From assembly GCA_034687125.1 (NCBI GenBank), contig JAQGBZ010000338.1:1-64000 (forward strand): 64,000 nt of DNA, given 5' to 3'. A program made the position numbers and the translations under genes. Below the pieces are notes generated by a model, which was not told the origin of the DNA, ran no database searches, and saw only the letters and a program-made list of their open reading frames with translations. Below, one piece after another: positions 1-12,650 of this stretch (position 1 is the stretch's first letter; each line of letters starts with the position of its first letter). Origin of the DNA: Neelides folsomi. Lineage: Eukaryota > Arthropoda > Collembola > Neelipleona > Neelidae.

Positions 1-1080
1 CAGTAAAATATTCTGAACCTGAACCAATTGAAAATTCCGAAACGGTAAAACACCAAAAACCAGTAAAATATTCTGAAACTGTACCAAATGAAAATTCAGA
101 ACCGATAAAATACCAAATACCAGTAAAATATTCTGAACCTGAACCAATTAAAAATTCCGAAACGGTAAAACATCAAAAACCAGTAAAATATTCTGAAACT
201 CAACCAATTGAAAATTCCGAACCGTTAAAAAACAAAATACCAGGAAAATATACTGAACCTGAACCAATTAAAAATTCGGAAACGGTAAAACATCAAAAAC
301 CAGTAAAATATTCTGAACCTGAACCAATTGAAAATTCCGAAACGGTAAAAAAACAAATACCAGTAAAATATACTGAACCTGAACCAATTGAAAAGTCCGA
401 ACCGATAAATCACCCAAAAACAGTAAAATATTCTGGACCTGAACCAATTGAAAATTCCGAAACGGTAAAACATCAAAAACCAGTAAAATATTCTGAACCT
501 GTACCAATTGAAAATTCCGAACCGATAAAATACCAAAAACCAGTAAAATATTCTGAACCTGAACCAATTGAAAATTCCGAAACGGTAAAACATCTAAAAC
601 CAGTAAAATATACTGAACCTGAACCAATTGAAAATTCCGAAACGGTAAAACATCTAAAACCAGTAAAATATTCTGAACCTGAACCAATTAAAAATTCGGA
701 AACGGTAAAACATCAAAAACCAGTAAAATATTCTGAAACTCAACCAATTGAAAATTCCGAACCGATAAAACACCAAATACCAGGAAAATACTCTGAAACT
801 CAACCAATTGAAAATTCCGAACCGATAAAAAACAAAATACCAGTAAAATATACTGAACCTGAACCAATTGAAAAGTCCAAACCGATAAATCACCCAAAAA
901 CAGTAAAATATTCTGAACCTGAACCAATTGAAAATTCCGAAACGGTAAAACACCAAAAACCAGGAAAATACTCTGAACCTGATCCAATTGAAGATTCCAA
1001 ACATGTTAAACACCAAAAACCAACGAAATACTCTGAACCTGCAAAAATCGAATACATCGAACTGGATAAAATCCAAAATC
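1..1080 (+). repeat. 60-bp coding minisatellite (about 17 copies)
   Basis: The sequence falls into an exact 60-bp register from position 1 to about 1020, each unit starting CAGTAAAATATTCTGAACCT or a close variant. Copies differ by scattered substitutions and keep the length, so the reading frame is never broken. The period decays after about 1020. Confidence 0.95.
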
Positions 1081-3472
1081 CGGTAAAATATTGTGAACCA
1101 ATTGAAGATTCCGAACTGGTAAAACACCAGATTCCAGTAAAATATTCTGAACCAATTGAAAACATTGAACCGGTAAAACACCAACAACCATCCAAATATA
1201 CTGAACTTGAACCAAATCAAAACACTGAACCTATAATACACAAACAACCAGAAAAATATATTGAACCTGAACAAATTGAGTATACTGAACCTGAACAAAT
1301 TGGATATACTGAACCTGAACAAATTGAATATATTGAACCTGAACAAATTGAATATACCGAACCTGAACTATACGAATATACTGATGGTGAACCTGAACCA
1401 ATGGAACATACTGAGCCACTAAAATATCAACAACCCAAAAAATATACTGAACCCGAATCAATACAATACAATAAACCGGTAAAACATCAACAACCAGTAA
1501 AGTATAGCTCTGAATCAGAACCCGTCCAATATACCGAAACAATAAACCAATACCCTCAACCGGGAAAATATAACGCTGAACCTGTTCAATACGAACCGGA
1601 AAAATATTCTCAACCAATAAAATATGCTGAACCTGAGCCTATCCAATACACCAAACCGGTAAAATATCAACAATCAGGAATTTCCAAGGCTCAGAAGCAA
1701 AACAATGGAACTGTAAATCAATATCCCCATCCCGTATACTACAACCCTCCCCCGACCCAATACCCTGGAACAGTCAACCAGTATCCAAAGCCCATCGAAC
1801 AAAAACAATACCCAGCACCAATTCCCATCAACCAATATCCTAAACAATCGGGTTATGCCAAATCAAAGCCAAACTCTCCACCAGTAAATTCATATCCACA
1901 ACCACTTCTTTTAAGCTCTTTAACTCAGCAATATGCACGAGAAGGAAATCAACATTTTGCAATGAGTCAATATGGCCAAGAAAGTGAAGATGAAGAATCC
2001 GAATCTTCATCTCCCAATTCCGATGATCCTAACAAAATTTATCCTCCTCAAGAACCTCTCACTGATGGTCAACCACAAACACAGCAAGTTTATTACATTC
2101 CTCCACAAGCACCTCAATATGAACCAACCCCACGTCCAACAATTCCTCCATCGGTAAATTCTCCCTATCCACAATCACAAGTTGTTTCTTCACCGGTTTC
2201 AACTTACCGTCCAAACCCACCCAACTACGCTCCTCAGCAAATATACCAACCAGCTCCTGCTTACGCACCTGTTTATGCTCCAGCACCACAAGCATATCAA
2301 CCACAGGCACAATATCCACAATATGTTCCAGTTTATTCAAATCCACCACCAGCACAATACCAGCCTCCTTATCAAAATATTCAACCAGCTCAGTATCAAT
2401 CATATCCAGCCCAAAGCCAACCATCACAAACCAAAATAATGAACCAAAATAATGAAAATTATCAATCTGCCAATAATGAGAAAAATGCTTACAATGAGGA
2501 AAATCCAATTTTTGCACATAAAGTTCAAAATTATGAAACGAAAGTAAATCAAGATCCTTCAACGAGATATTCTAAAGGAACTGGAGAAAATGTAACAGAT
2601 GCGCCATCGAATTCAAATCCTAATGAAGGAAAAGAAGAAGTTTATAAGCCTGAAAGCGATTACGCTGGTTATAAAGTTCCAAATGATTACTCCAATTACA
2701 AAGCTGATGAACACAAAACGCCGAATGAAGCTTACGTTCCTGATAATCATACTCAAGTTATCAAACTTGAATATAAAGTTAGTTTTTTTGTTATAGTTAT
2801 ACGTTTAATTAAGCTTTAATTATTTAATTGCAACTTTTATTTATTTAATTGCAACATTAAAATTTTCAGCACCAGACAATTGGATTTGGAATCTATCCTT
2901 ATGAATCCGTTAAGAATGAAAGTTATCCTGAAAAAAGGCTAGAAAAGAGAAGAGCTTATTTCAGACAGCGCCCTCATAAATATAAAAACTACAATGTAAC
3001 TTTATTTTAATTTTAATTTAATTTTAATTTAGCAATTTTAATCCTGATGTGCTTTGACAGTATAAATTGAAAGAAGTTAAAAGTTGGAGAATCGAAGGAC
3101 CTCCAGATTGTCGACTTGTGGCCGCCATCATTGACTTTTATCCAGGAGTTGAGAGATACAGACCGAACTGTCGAAGAGAGTTTTTACTCTTTAAAGATGG
3201 ATCGTATCGCAATGTGAAAAAGTAATTTCATTCAATATTTTATCATTTATTTTTAACTTTTAATTTTAAAATATTACATTTTGTTATTAAACATTATTGA
3301 CGAATAATTATTAATATTGTACATTTTTAATGAATCTAGATACTGCGGGTATCGTTATGTAAATTTGCCAGTTTTCTCAACGACGGCTTCGTGTATCGAA
3401 ATTTCCTATAACTCAGGAGCTTTTGATGATTATTATCCATGGACATTCTTCGGGATTGCCACTTGTTTTTAA
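3..3472 (+). CDS. Secreted repeat protein with Cys-rich CUB-like C-terminal domain (5' partial)
   Basis: Exons <3-2777, 2870-2995, 3061-3221 and 3340-3472 join in frame (phases 0, 0, 2) to a TAA stop; the start lies before the window. The first ~360 residues are a 20-residue tandem repeat of the type VKYSEPEPIENSETVKHQKP, then EPEQIEYT 8-mers, then a Pro/Gln/Tyr-rich stretch (YPQP, QYEPxPxP), then an acidic Tyr-rich part. The last three exons encode a compact domain with spaced cysteines (PPDCRL, RPNCRR, KYCGYR, ASCIEI, ATCF). The YCG motif and closing hydrophobic strand resemble CUB domains, but that is a weak resemblance. The low-complexity, Tyr/Gln/Pro-rich composition suggests an extracellular matrix or cuticle-type protein (inference). 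No function is claimed. AATAAA-like motif at about 3555. Confidence 0.75.
1262..1392 (+). repeat. 24-bp coding tandem repeat
   Basis: Five copies of an 8-residue unit (EPEQIEYT with small variations), built from the same words (TATACTGAACCTGAACAAAT) as the 60-bp array. It probably arose by expansion of a sub-segment of that array. Confidence 0.85.
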
Positions 3473-4818
3473 TCTTTAATTTAAGTATTTAATTTAAATT
3501 AAATTAAATGATTTTTTTATATTGTGAACTTTATTACATATTTGCTAATTCCAGGGAATAAAATTGCCTTTACAAAACATGCTTAAAATTACTAAAACTG
3601 AAATTATTGTTATATACAAGTTAATTTTAATCTAATTCTGACTTATCGATTTAGTTAAATCTGATAAGTAAACTCAAATCTCCTTAATTTTTAAAAAGTT
3701 AATTGAGTTCTCTTAATTACCAACTTCCTATCTTTTTCCTTGTGAATTTTAATACTTTTTTTCAACTCGATTAACCTCACTTAAAATTCATAATCGTTCA
3801 TGCCAAGTTGATCTTATTTGAATTCTAAATCTTTAATTTATATAAAAACAATTTTTAATTCAAAATCTCCCTACTTTTGAAAGAAATAAATGAAATTAAA
3901 ATAATTAATTTCATCAACTTCCTTTCAATTCATGAAGCTAAAACTAAAAACTGCTCTCGTGTTCAAAGGAACATTCTTAAGAAATAATTTATTTTATTTA
4001 GGTAAGGTTATTGATATTATGGCTTTAATTAACTATAATACTGCATCATACATTAATTCATTGATAATTTTTTAATTGTACTAAAGTGTTTATGCGCGTT
4101 TAAATAAATGATTTGGAATTGGATAATAAAAATTGATTGTTTATTTGCATATTAATAACTTGATTCGTTTAAGATTGTAAATACAATTATAGTGAAAGAA
4201 GTGCGCTACAAGTTTAATACATGTACCGATATAAGAAAAAATAACAATTTAATGACAAATGAAGGAACCATTGGTATATGTACTAACAAAAAGGTACTTC
4301 TTTTTTCACATCTAAATATTAAATATATTTATAACAATAATTAATATAATAAGTGTTTAATTTGACTAAACAACTTTTCATTTACTTTACAACAAAAAAA
4401 CATCACTCTTTGGAGTTTAAAAAAAACAAAAATGGTAAATCCTGTTCAATTCACATTGTTTTACTTTTCATTTTAATACTCTGAATTCTCCATTCATTTA
4501 TCACACGACCTTCATTTTTATATTTTGGCATAAAATAACAATTTTACGGTTAATTAATTATTAAAAATTAATTATTAATTCAAAACATTAATATTATTTA
4601 ATTAGCTCTATTGAATTCCAATTTGTGAATAGGTAAATTCATATTAAGTTTATGTGAAGATTTTAATTTATAATAATTTTAATTAATATTTAATTAATTT
4701 ATTAAAATATTTAACATGAACGGAAATTGGTGGAGATAATTAAAGAGCTAAATAAAGTTAAAAGTATTTATGGCTTTGGAATCAGTTAACGGTTTTGAGC
4801 GGAGATTTTGGAAGGTGC
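3473..4818. other. Intergenic, AT-rich
   Basis: About 1.3 kb between two convergent genes (+ then -). It should hold both 3' UTRs. I see no coding segment, RNA gene or element. Confidence 0.6.
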
Positions 4819-7565
4819 TTAAACTTCAGTGTAAAAAGTAGGACGTTCGATTCCGAGTAGACGATAAGCAGCCGGGGCCAAATAAACAATGTTGAACCCC
4901 ATGGCCATATATGTGACGAATTTGTAAGAAAGTTCAACCAAAACTTCTTTTTTCGTCAGTCTTGACTAAAAATAAAATACACTTTTATAATTAATAAATA
5001 ATATTTAATCAAATAATAATAATATTTAAATAATAATAGTAATGTATTCAAATTTGAACAATTATTAAAATAATATTAAAATCATTATAGTTAACAATAA
5101 TTATTAAATAGATAACTAACTCTCCTTCTGCAATTGTAATTGATTTAGATTTAAAATTAATGAAAGTGTTTTTTACCAAATAGGAATAATCCTTCGAATG
5201 AATGATTCCTTTAATCGTTGAATATGAAACAGATTTGACGAGTAGTTTTGTAAGATAAGTAATCCCAAGTCCAATTACAAGCCTCAAGACAGACAGAAAG
5301 AGTTTTGCCATTGGTGGCCATAAAACCGGATAGGGAGGATTCACCGGAGGACCGCGAATGACTCCAGTACGGAAATTCATCCAAGCTCCTGAAACAAGTC
5401 CAACAGCACTGCCAAGAATAACAATTGTATCCCCTCTGCAAATACAATTAAAATGTACAAATTAGATAAATACACATTAAATTTTTAATTTTCTATTATG
5501 ATTAATTAACAAATATCAACCTTGCAGGCGTCCATCGATCCCCACCAGGCGAACAACAAGCCAAAACGACCGCTGCTAAAAGAATGTACAATCCACCGAA
5601 TTCTTCTTTTAAAAATATTGGGTCAAGCATGTCAACTAGTGGGATGACCCAGGGCAAAAGAACTCCAACTAACACCAATCCAGCTATCACATCCTGAAAC
5701 AAAAACTCCCATTTTAATTTTATATACAAAACAAAGTACTTTTAAAATTTGACTTCTTATTCCGATTTTATGAATGAAATTTACTTATATTATAGAGGTT
5801 AAAAACATTCATTGTGTAAGAATTTGTAGTGTAATTGAAGTTGTAATGCTGAGTACTTACATTTAGTCTATAGATGTATAAAAGCTATAAATGTATTTTA
5901 TTCAAGTAGAGATACTTTATATAAACGTCTTTATATTTCTGTGTATGTTGGTATATCCGAAGAGTTCTTATACTTACATATAGAGTATTAGCAGTTGAGA
6001 GTTAAAGGGTTGCATGGAATTAAAATAATTTAAATCTCATTGTTTTTATCTCTTCATTATTTTAATTACTCTACCCATTGTTATATCCATTGAATGAAAA
6101 TAAACCATTATTGTTACTAACTTGTATTTTTTCTTAAATTGACGTAAACAAATGCTATTAGAGTAAATACATTTACATACCTAATAAAAAACTTGTAATT
6201 ATACTGAAATTCTCCTATAAGCATTTATTGCTGTATTGTTTGTGAGTTAATGAGGATTAAAGTTGAATTGAAAGTATTAAAAAGTAACTTACCAAGACTG
6301 AATGCATTCCGAGATAAATGCGACTTGTGCACACCAACAAACACCAAACACACGCCACGAAAACACCAAGAGCAAACGGATACTGAAAACGGTGGGAATT
6401 TTAAAAACTCGTTTGTAATTCAAATAAAATATAATAAATACCATACATTATACATAGAAGTACAATATATGTACATATGTATGTATGTGAGATGTAAGTC
6501 ATGAATTTAATATTTAATACATAAGAGATTTGTATAAAGTGAACCTCATATCTGTTGGCAGTGAAGATGATGATGGAAAAAGGCACCGCCGCTCCCACCA
6601 CTGCAAGAATTAATAAAGGCCATTAACAACCAATTGAATATTCAATCAACTCTTTTGCCAGAGTTGAGAAAATAAACTCGCGCAAATACAACTTAGAGTC
6701 TGCTAAATAATGAATAAGCTCCAGACAGTGCGAGTGCATAAAATACTCTCATTACTTTTATATAACATTGAGAATATTTAAATATTCACATTTTATATAA
6801 TCTATATATTAAATGTAGTATTTATTTTACTTTTTTTATTGTATTAAATTAATAACTATTAAATAACTATTAATATGAATGATATAATTTAACAATGATG
6901 ATGATTTACTTGAATGTGTTGACGGCATTCCATATTCAAGTTCCCATTTCCTCTCCAATCTGAGGACAGGCGGCGAAGCTGGACGAGGCCATCGAATAAT
7001 GTCTTTTAACCCTTGACCGATGTACATCACAATGGCCCATACCAAAACAACACGACGTCCAACTGCTCCATCCACATTCCAAAACCTTTAATTAAAATTA
7101 ATTATTATGGATTAATTATTATTAGATTATTACATATACTGAAATCAGTAAATTACAGATTGTGTTTTTATTAACTTAATTAAGAGTTTAATTTATTGTT
7201 TAATTATGAGTTTTAATAATTAAATTAACTTACCAAAAAGAGAAAAAGATAGCGTAAAAGACTTCATCCCCCAGGGCCGTTCCAAAGAGGAATAAATAAT
7301 ACCAAAATTTATTGGTGACGACTCGTCCATTTAAATCATTTTCCTTTGGCAGTTCGTCGTCTGAATTTTTGAGCGGGGCGAAGGCGGAGAGTTCCGTCGC
7401 TGTGGCTGAACAGAAATTTTGAACCAACGACGCTTCCGACTTTTTCTTCTCGATCGTTTTTCGTCCGGCTGAAGCGTCAACCCCGAAGGCTCGTTGGAAT
7501 TTCGCAACGAGTTCTGGACCTTTTAGACGCTCGACGGCCCAATGGAATTCATCCAGGAATTTCAT
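4819..7565 (-). CDS. SGPP1/2-like: Sphingosine-1-phosphate phosphatase (PAP2 family)
   Basis: Seven exons (7565-7234, 7085-6910, 6600-6545, 6382-6293, 5693-5521, 5435-5177, 4965-4819) give 410 residues, close to vertebrate SGPP (about 400-440). It is an ER membrane lipid phosphatase that dephosphorylates sphingosine-1-phosphate. All three PAP2 signatures are present: KDIIRWPRP (138-146), PSTHS (165-169) and SRIYLGMH (208-215), so the catalytic histidines and arginines are intact. The FWNVDGAVGRR and RWPRPASPP stretches are typical of the S1P phosphatase subgroup rather than general PAP2 enzymes. Several hydrophobic spans follow. The ATG at 7565 sits 15 bases after a splice acceptor (TTTTTTCCAG), so at least one 5' UTR exon lies upstream. 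Ends ...ERPTFYTEV. Confidence 0.93.
5694..6292 (-). other. Intron of the SGPP gene
   Basis: About 600 bp, the longest intron of this gene, AT-rich. Nothing coding recognised. Confidence 0.7.
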
Positions 7566-9911
7566 ATTAAATTTGGATATCTGGAAAAAATCAAAAATCT
7601 TTTAATTCATTTATTTATTTTAATTATATCAATTATTAGAAATTAATTTCAATTTTATAAGACTTTTTGGTCCATTTTTTGTTCTAATATCTAGTTAATT
7701 GTAAATATTTATTTTAACTTATTTAACGAGGTTTAATTTTTAGCTTAGCGATTTTGTCACTTTTTAATCGATTTTAGTTGGTCTGTGCTCAATAAATGTT
7801 TCTTGAGTTCATTTAAAGGTTTTCTACGAAATTAAACAGGGTTAGGAAAATACAAAATACACATTATTGATATTAATTGAAATTGATTAATTTCTACTTA
7901 ATATTTGATAGTAATTATTTACTTGGCATAAATAGTATACCTGGGTAAAATGTAAATGTAAATAAAACTTTTAATTAATATTGAATACACAATTGATGTA
8001 TAAAAGAGTAAATAATTGCAACTTTATTATTAAAATGTTCAAAACACGATTCAATTAATATAAAAAGAATAAACACTAATGATTCATTAGTAATGAAATG
8101 AATGAATCAAGAATTTTACATAACTTTTATTTAGTTAGAAGTAAATCAATAAACCCTTCGATCGGCGAGGTTTTATATTTATTGAGTTATAAAAAGTATT
8201 AAGTTTCATATATGTGAAATATCTCAAATATCGCGAATGAAATTTCATTGTGAGGGCCAAAGGTCGGTTATTCAATTCCCTATCCACTCACATGTCTCCA
8301 TCGGCCCTTATCTTTTAATTCTCAAAGAGTTGAAAATCATTTAAACAAACAGTAAATGTTCCATGCATTATTTAATATTCATTCGCTTCATAGTTCCTAT
8401 CTGGCTAAATGCAAGATGCCAATAAATTTTAATTCTTTTTAAACTTTAATTCCCAAATTAAAACTTTGTCTCAACCACATTCAAAAAACATTTATCATTT
8501 ATACCATCATTAAATTCCAAATTGGAAATAAATAACTTATTGAAAAACCCTAAAATAAAATAATAAATATTAATTCTAATGAATATATATTTTTAGCAAT
8601 TAAATTTAGAAATAATTCAAGTACAAAATAAACATCACCGATTAACTAATTATTAAACAATTATTTAAAACTGACCATGAATAAAATGAAGGTCTTTGAA
8701 CAATTTGAACAGATCTTAAAATTCAAACAATTTCGCTAGGACTAGGATTAAAACTTAAAAAATAAATTAAAATTTGACTTTACCTCTCTGGGTCCTCTTT
8801 GATTTCTCCACCATGGACCTTTGAGTTTTTGACTTTTATTCCCAATTGACCATCTTGACAGAGTTAGATTTAATTAATAAAAGAAGATCGAACCCCCTCC
8901 CCACACACCTTCGACCGCCTTCGTCCACCCAATGTGTAGTAAAATGAGTGTTGTGCCTGACTCAGGCGCCGACCCACTCACTCTAAAGGGGAATTCTCCC
9001 TCAACCCAAATCATTGCATTCACTTCATGTACAAAAATCATTTCCTCTCTGTACATTGTACATTGAATACTATGTACATTTACATTCAACATTCAAATAC
9101 TCATTTACTTTTTTCACATTCATTACACTATGTTGAATCACGATATTTGCATTAACATCATAGTCACATTTAACATCATAGTCATATTTAACATTTAATG
9201 GTATATGATATGTGCATTACCTGATAATTTAAGATATAATTATTAATAGTTTTTCAAGCACATTGTAAATACATTCTATCTTCTTTTATTATCTCTGTAT
9301 GTAAAATGTTTGTATTGATCAAATGCATTATCAAATGTGATGACAGGTTTTGTCAATACATTTATACAGTATATACCATAATGTATAAAGGTATAGGCAT
9401 AGGGAGAACGAAGCTATAGGTTAACCTACATTTTCAGAGATTCAATTCATTCAATGGTTGAAGATAGGGAAGATACTACAAACAGATTTTGTGTACAAGA
9501 TTATAATTTTCATTTATTAGTTAAATAGTTATAGTCTGTAGCTTATAATGTAGTTGTTAATTATATAGTTGTTGAACAAGGTTCAACATTACATTTTCAC
9601 TATTTTCTGTCATTTATTATAAAACTTGAACATTTAAGTGAAACTCCCATATACTATACATACTCGTACATACTCGTATATGATGGTTTATGCTTTCTGT
9701 ATATATGGCCATATAATATTCACTTTACATGGCCATATGTTTTTTTAATTTGTGGTATAACATGCAATTTTGGCCTCACCTCCCAATGCTGGTTTATTTC
9801 ATTGGAAATTGCAGAGATTAAAATGCTAAAAAAAACCTTTATGTATATGGAAAATCCCTTGCGACGATCCTTCAATTTAAGCTGAACATTTCAATTCGGA
9901 GAAATAATGAG
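7566..9911. other. Intergenic, probable SGPP 5' UTR and promoter region
   Basis: About 2.3 kb. An ATG-containing segment with a good donor (minus strand, about 8816-8786, ending AGAG|GTAAAG) could be a 5' exon of SGPP, but joining it to the 7581 acceptor does not keep the frame, so it would be untranslated. Around 9630-9740 there are short TA-rich direct repeats (TACATACTCGTA and GGCCATAT words). No other gene is supported. Confidence 0.5.
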
Positions 9912-9949
9912 CAGTGTGGGGCAGAATCCCGATTGATCGAGATCGGGTA

Positions 9950-10100
9950 GTGATCGAATGGTGAAGGATCGGTTAGTGGAATTTGATGGGGCTTCGGGAT
10001 AGGGTCGGGATCGGAATTTTCAATTTGAGAGGAGTTAGGGATCGGGTCGGGATCGGGATTTAAAATTTTAATGGGCTTCGGGATCTGGTCGGGATCCGGA
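9950..10100 (+). repeat. Left subterminal GGATCGGG array of the hAT element
   Basis: Several copies of GGGATCGGGTCGGGATCGGG-like words separated by short AT spacers. GC content contrasts sharply with the surroundings. Such subterminal repeats commonly bind hAT transposases (family knowledge). Confidence 0.7.
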
Positions 10101-10422
10101 AATTAAGATTATTTTAGGTATATTATATAATTTTAAATTATATGCTCAATATAAATTGGACAATGTTAATAATTAATTTTATTTAATAAAATAAGATTTA
10201 TTAAATTAAGTAATTTGTTTTGAAAATTAATTCAGAATATATACAAAATAAAACTTATCTTAAATACAATCTAGATTGTAAACAACATCAAAACTAAACA
10301 GTTGTTATTTAATTAATAGAATTGAATGAAATTGTACATTTTATACAAAAATTAATTGATTATTTTTGAAATTAAGTTAGAATATTTAAGTAAAATACAG
10401 TCTAGATTGTTAAATATAATAA

Positions 10423-11315
10423 TTAATGAGTTTTGTTCAAACGTGTAAAATATTCTTTTGGCATCATCAATTGTTCTTCAGGTTTCAAAAGTGATCTTCG
10501 TAATGCGCTGAAGTAACCTATAATACTAAATACTCTCTCGATCTCGATCAAAAATTTCACAATCAAAATCTTCATTTGCTTCATCTTCAACATCAGATTC
10601 CGTTCCGCAATCATCTTCATCATATGTGAACAGATGTTCAAAAGCTTTGACCAAGTTCGTTCCATTATCCGTAATTATTTTTCCAATCTGTAAATAAATT
10701 TATACATATTCCAATCTAAATTGAATAATAGTAAATATTTAAATTAAAGATTAATTATACCCTTTTTTTTTTAATTCCATAAGAAGCAATAATGTTGTAA
10801 AATTCTTCAAGAATATTTTCAGCAATTTGTGCATTTGAAAATTGATGACAAGTTAAATTACATTCAATTATATGCCAATCATCATTAATGGCTCTCATAT
10901 TGCAACCAAATATGGATTTGATTGCATGCCTGTCAAAACCTTAAAATAAAAATTATTGATTTTAGTATAAAATATTTACAAACTAGTTTGTATTTATAAT
11001 AAAAAATTCTTTAAATAACATTCTATGAATAAATACAATTTCTTCATGATGTGATTTCAAATATCTCATATATGATCTTCGTGATTTATTGGTAATCTTC
11101 GGGTCTTGCAAATTAAATATATCACCAAATGAAGCTTTTTCCATCATCCGGATTGGCAATCCGTCGGCAAACAATTTTAATACACACAGATCAAATTTTG
11201 TTTGAATTGGATTGGAATGAGAATATTTTGTGATTAGTTGAAGCAAATTAGCCTCAACTAAAGTTTCAGATTCACAAGCATCATATTCACTAAACATGCT
11301 AGCATGTTGTTTCAT
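10423..11315 (-). pseudogene. hAT transposase remnant
   Basis: Three pieces in order. 11315-10983 encodes an N-terminal stretch with a hAT-like LKLFADGLPIRMMEKASFGD segment. About 10940-10760 encodes RAINDDWHIIECNLTCHQFS. 10690-10560 encodes KIITDNGTNLVKAF, the conserved TDNGxN block with its catalytic Asp. Immediately after, a shifted frame (10560-10423) gives ERVFSIIGYFSALRRSLLKP, which looks like the hAT C-terminal dimerisation domain. Most of the RNase H-like core between these blocks is missing, so the protein is not functional. Acceptor-like CAG sites precede pieces 2 and 3, so the ancestor may have had introns. Assignment rests on motif recognition. Confidence 0.75.
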
Positions 11316-11403
11316 GATTGTTTAAGCTACATCTTGGGTGGTCGTTGAAACGTTTTCTATTCGACTCAGTATGCGGCTATTAATAATTTTATATTTCTGT
11401 TTT

Positions 11404-11610
11404 TTCGGGATCGGGTCGGGATCGGGATGTTAAATCTTAGGAACTATCGGGATCGGGTCAGGATCGGGATATAAAAGAATCGTCCCTTCGAGGTCGGGTC
11501 GGGATGGGGACTTCGGGATCGGGTCGGGATCGTGAAATGAATTTTGTATGGCTTTCTGGATCGGGTCGGGATCGGGTTACCCGACCCGATCCCGCATCCC
11601 GACTCGGGAA
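11404..11610 (+). repeat. Right subterminal GGATCGGG array with terminal hairpin
   Basis: Five or more GGGATCGGGTCGGGATCGGG words in the same orientation as the left array. They end in a palindromic segment around 11557-11600 (GATCGGGTTACCCGACCCGATC) that could fold into a hairpin. Confidence 0.7.
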
Positions 11611-11642
11611 ATTTCCCGATCGGTTAATTTTTACCCCCACTG

Positions 11643-12650
11643 GTAACGAGGAATTAACCACGAAGGATGCTCAATGGAGCAAATCAAACAAATTGTATAT
11701 GTAAACTCCCCTTAAAGATTTAAACAGGAATTTACAAATATCATACATTTTACTATATAATACATATAGGATACATAGACACATTATGAAATTACCAGAC
11801 AAATGACTCAATCGACGAAGCATTGTATAAAAATCAATGTCACTTTAGGAGTAAAAAAGGAGAATGAATGGGGAAAGATTTAAAGATCGTGGGTTGAAAC
11901 ATTGAAAGCATTCTTGGAAGGATTTGATGAGATTTATATGAAGATTGCGATCAGTAAAAAGATGGAGGAAGTGTGACGAGGTTTTAATTCTTTTGAACCT
12001 CTAAAGGAAAGGAATCTTTCAATCTCAACATCATTTAAAAATCAACTCATGAATAAAATAAGAATTCCTTATAACAAAAGAATAAATTTTATAAAAACAT
12101 TTTAAACCTTATAAAACACTGTTTCTGTTTCTTTTTATGAACTTGACACTTTATTCTTTTATTATATTAATAAACTTGGCTTCAAGTTATGTGTGCCATA
12201 TTAAATTATAAGTGCATATTATATCTGTACAGTGTATGTGTATGGGTCTTAACTCTTATTAAAGTAAAAGATTGCATTTTGCATTATAAATCATATAAAC
12301 TTTATTATAAACTGAACAATGCGTTTATTGTACTGTGAATATATCTGTAGTTAACGTTTTTATAAGTTAAAGATTACAATTTGATCATTAATCATTATAT
12401 ACAATAACCATTATAAAACATTAAAGAATTAAGGCATTAAATATTAAATATACTTTGCATGCAAACAATATAGGAAGCTAAATGTAAATGATGATTCATG
12501 GATTAATTAACTTGTAAAAGGTTAACATCAAGGTGCTAAATTCATAAATATAAACTTTTTATAAGAGTTAGTTTATTAATCATTAAAGTGACGCTTAAAG
12601 CTCGATTGAACATCCGTGAGAAAACATTAAAGAATATTTAAATAATAATT
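11643..12650. other. Intergenic, AT-rich
   Basis: About 1 kb downstream of the P450 gene. It starts with the right target-site copy (11643-11650). No gene or RNA recognised. Confidence 0.55.

Larger units (their letters stand above)
9912..11642 (-). mobile_element. hAT-family DNA transposon, degraded
   Basis: The ends read CAGTGTGGGGCAGAATCCCG (left) and, on the opposite strand, CAGTGGGGGTAAAAATTAAC followed by CGATCGGG (right): imperfect terminal inverted repeats starting CAGTG, as in hAT elements. The flanks are ATAATGAG (9904-9911) and GTAACGAG (11643-11650), an 8-bp target duplication with two transitions; 8 bp is the hAT rule. Inside are minus-strand transposase fragments. Length is about 1.73 kb. 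GC-rich subterminal arrays occur near both ends. The decayed TSD and broken transposase indicate an old insertion. Confidence 0.82.

Noticed and set aside
1-1080. CRISPR-like array
   Set aside because: Repeats are contiguous 60-bp units with no unique spacers, in a eukaryotic coding exon.
225-1346. Long minus-strand open frames across the repeat array
   Set aside because: They are the antisense of the 60-bp coding repeat, with Phe/Tyr/Trp-rich periodic translation and no independent coding sign.
8786-8816. Possible first coding exon of SGPP (minus strand, MVEKSKRTQR)
   Set aside because: Phase 1 at its donor does not fit the phase 0 needed at the 7581 acceptor; joining gives an early stop.
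8874-9092. 72-codon minus-strand frame
   Set aside because: No splice sites, no domain, irregular composition; chance frame.
11504-11704. Plus-strand frame over the GGATCGGG repeats
   Set aside because: Gly/Ser/Arg/Asp repeat translation of the transposon subterminal array.
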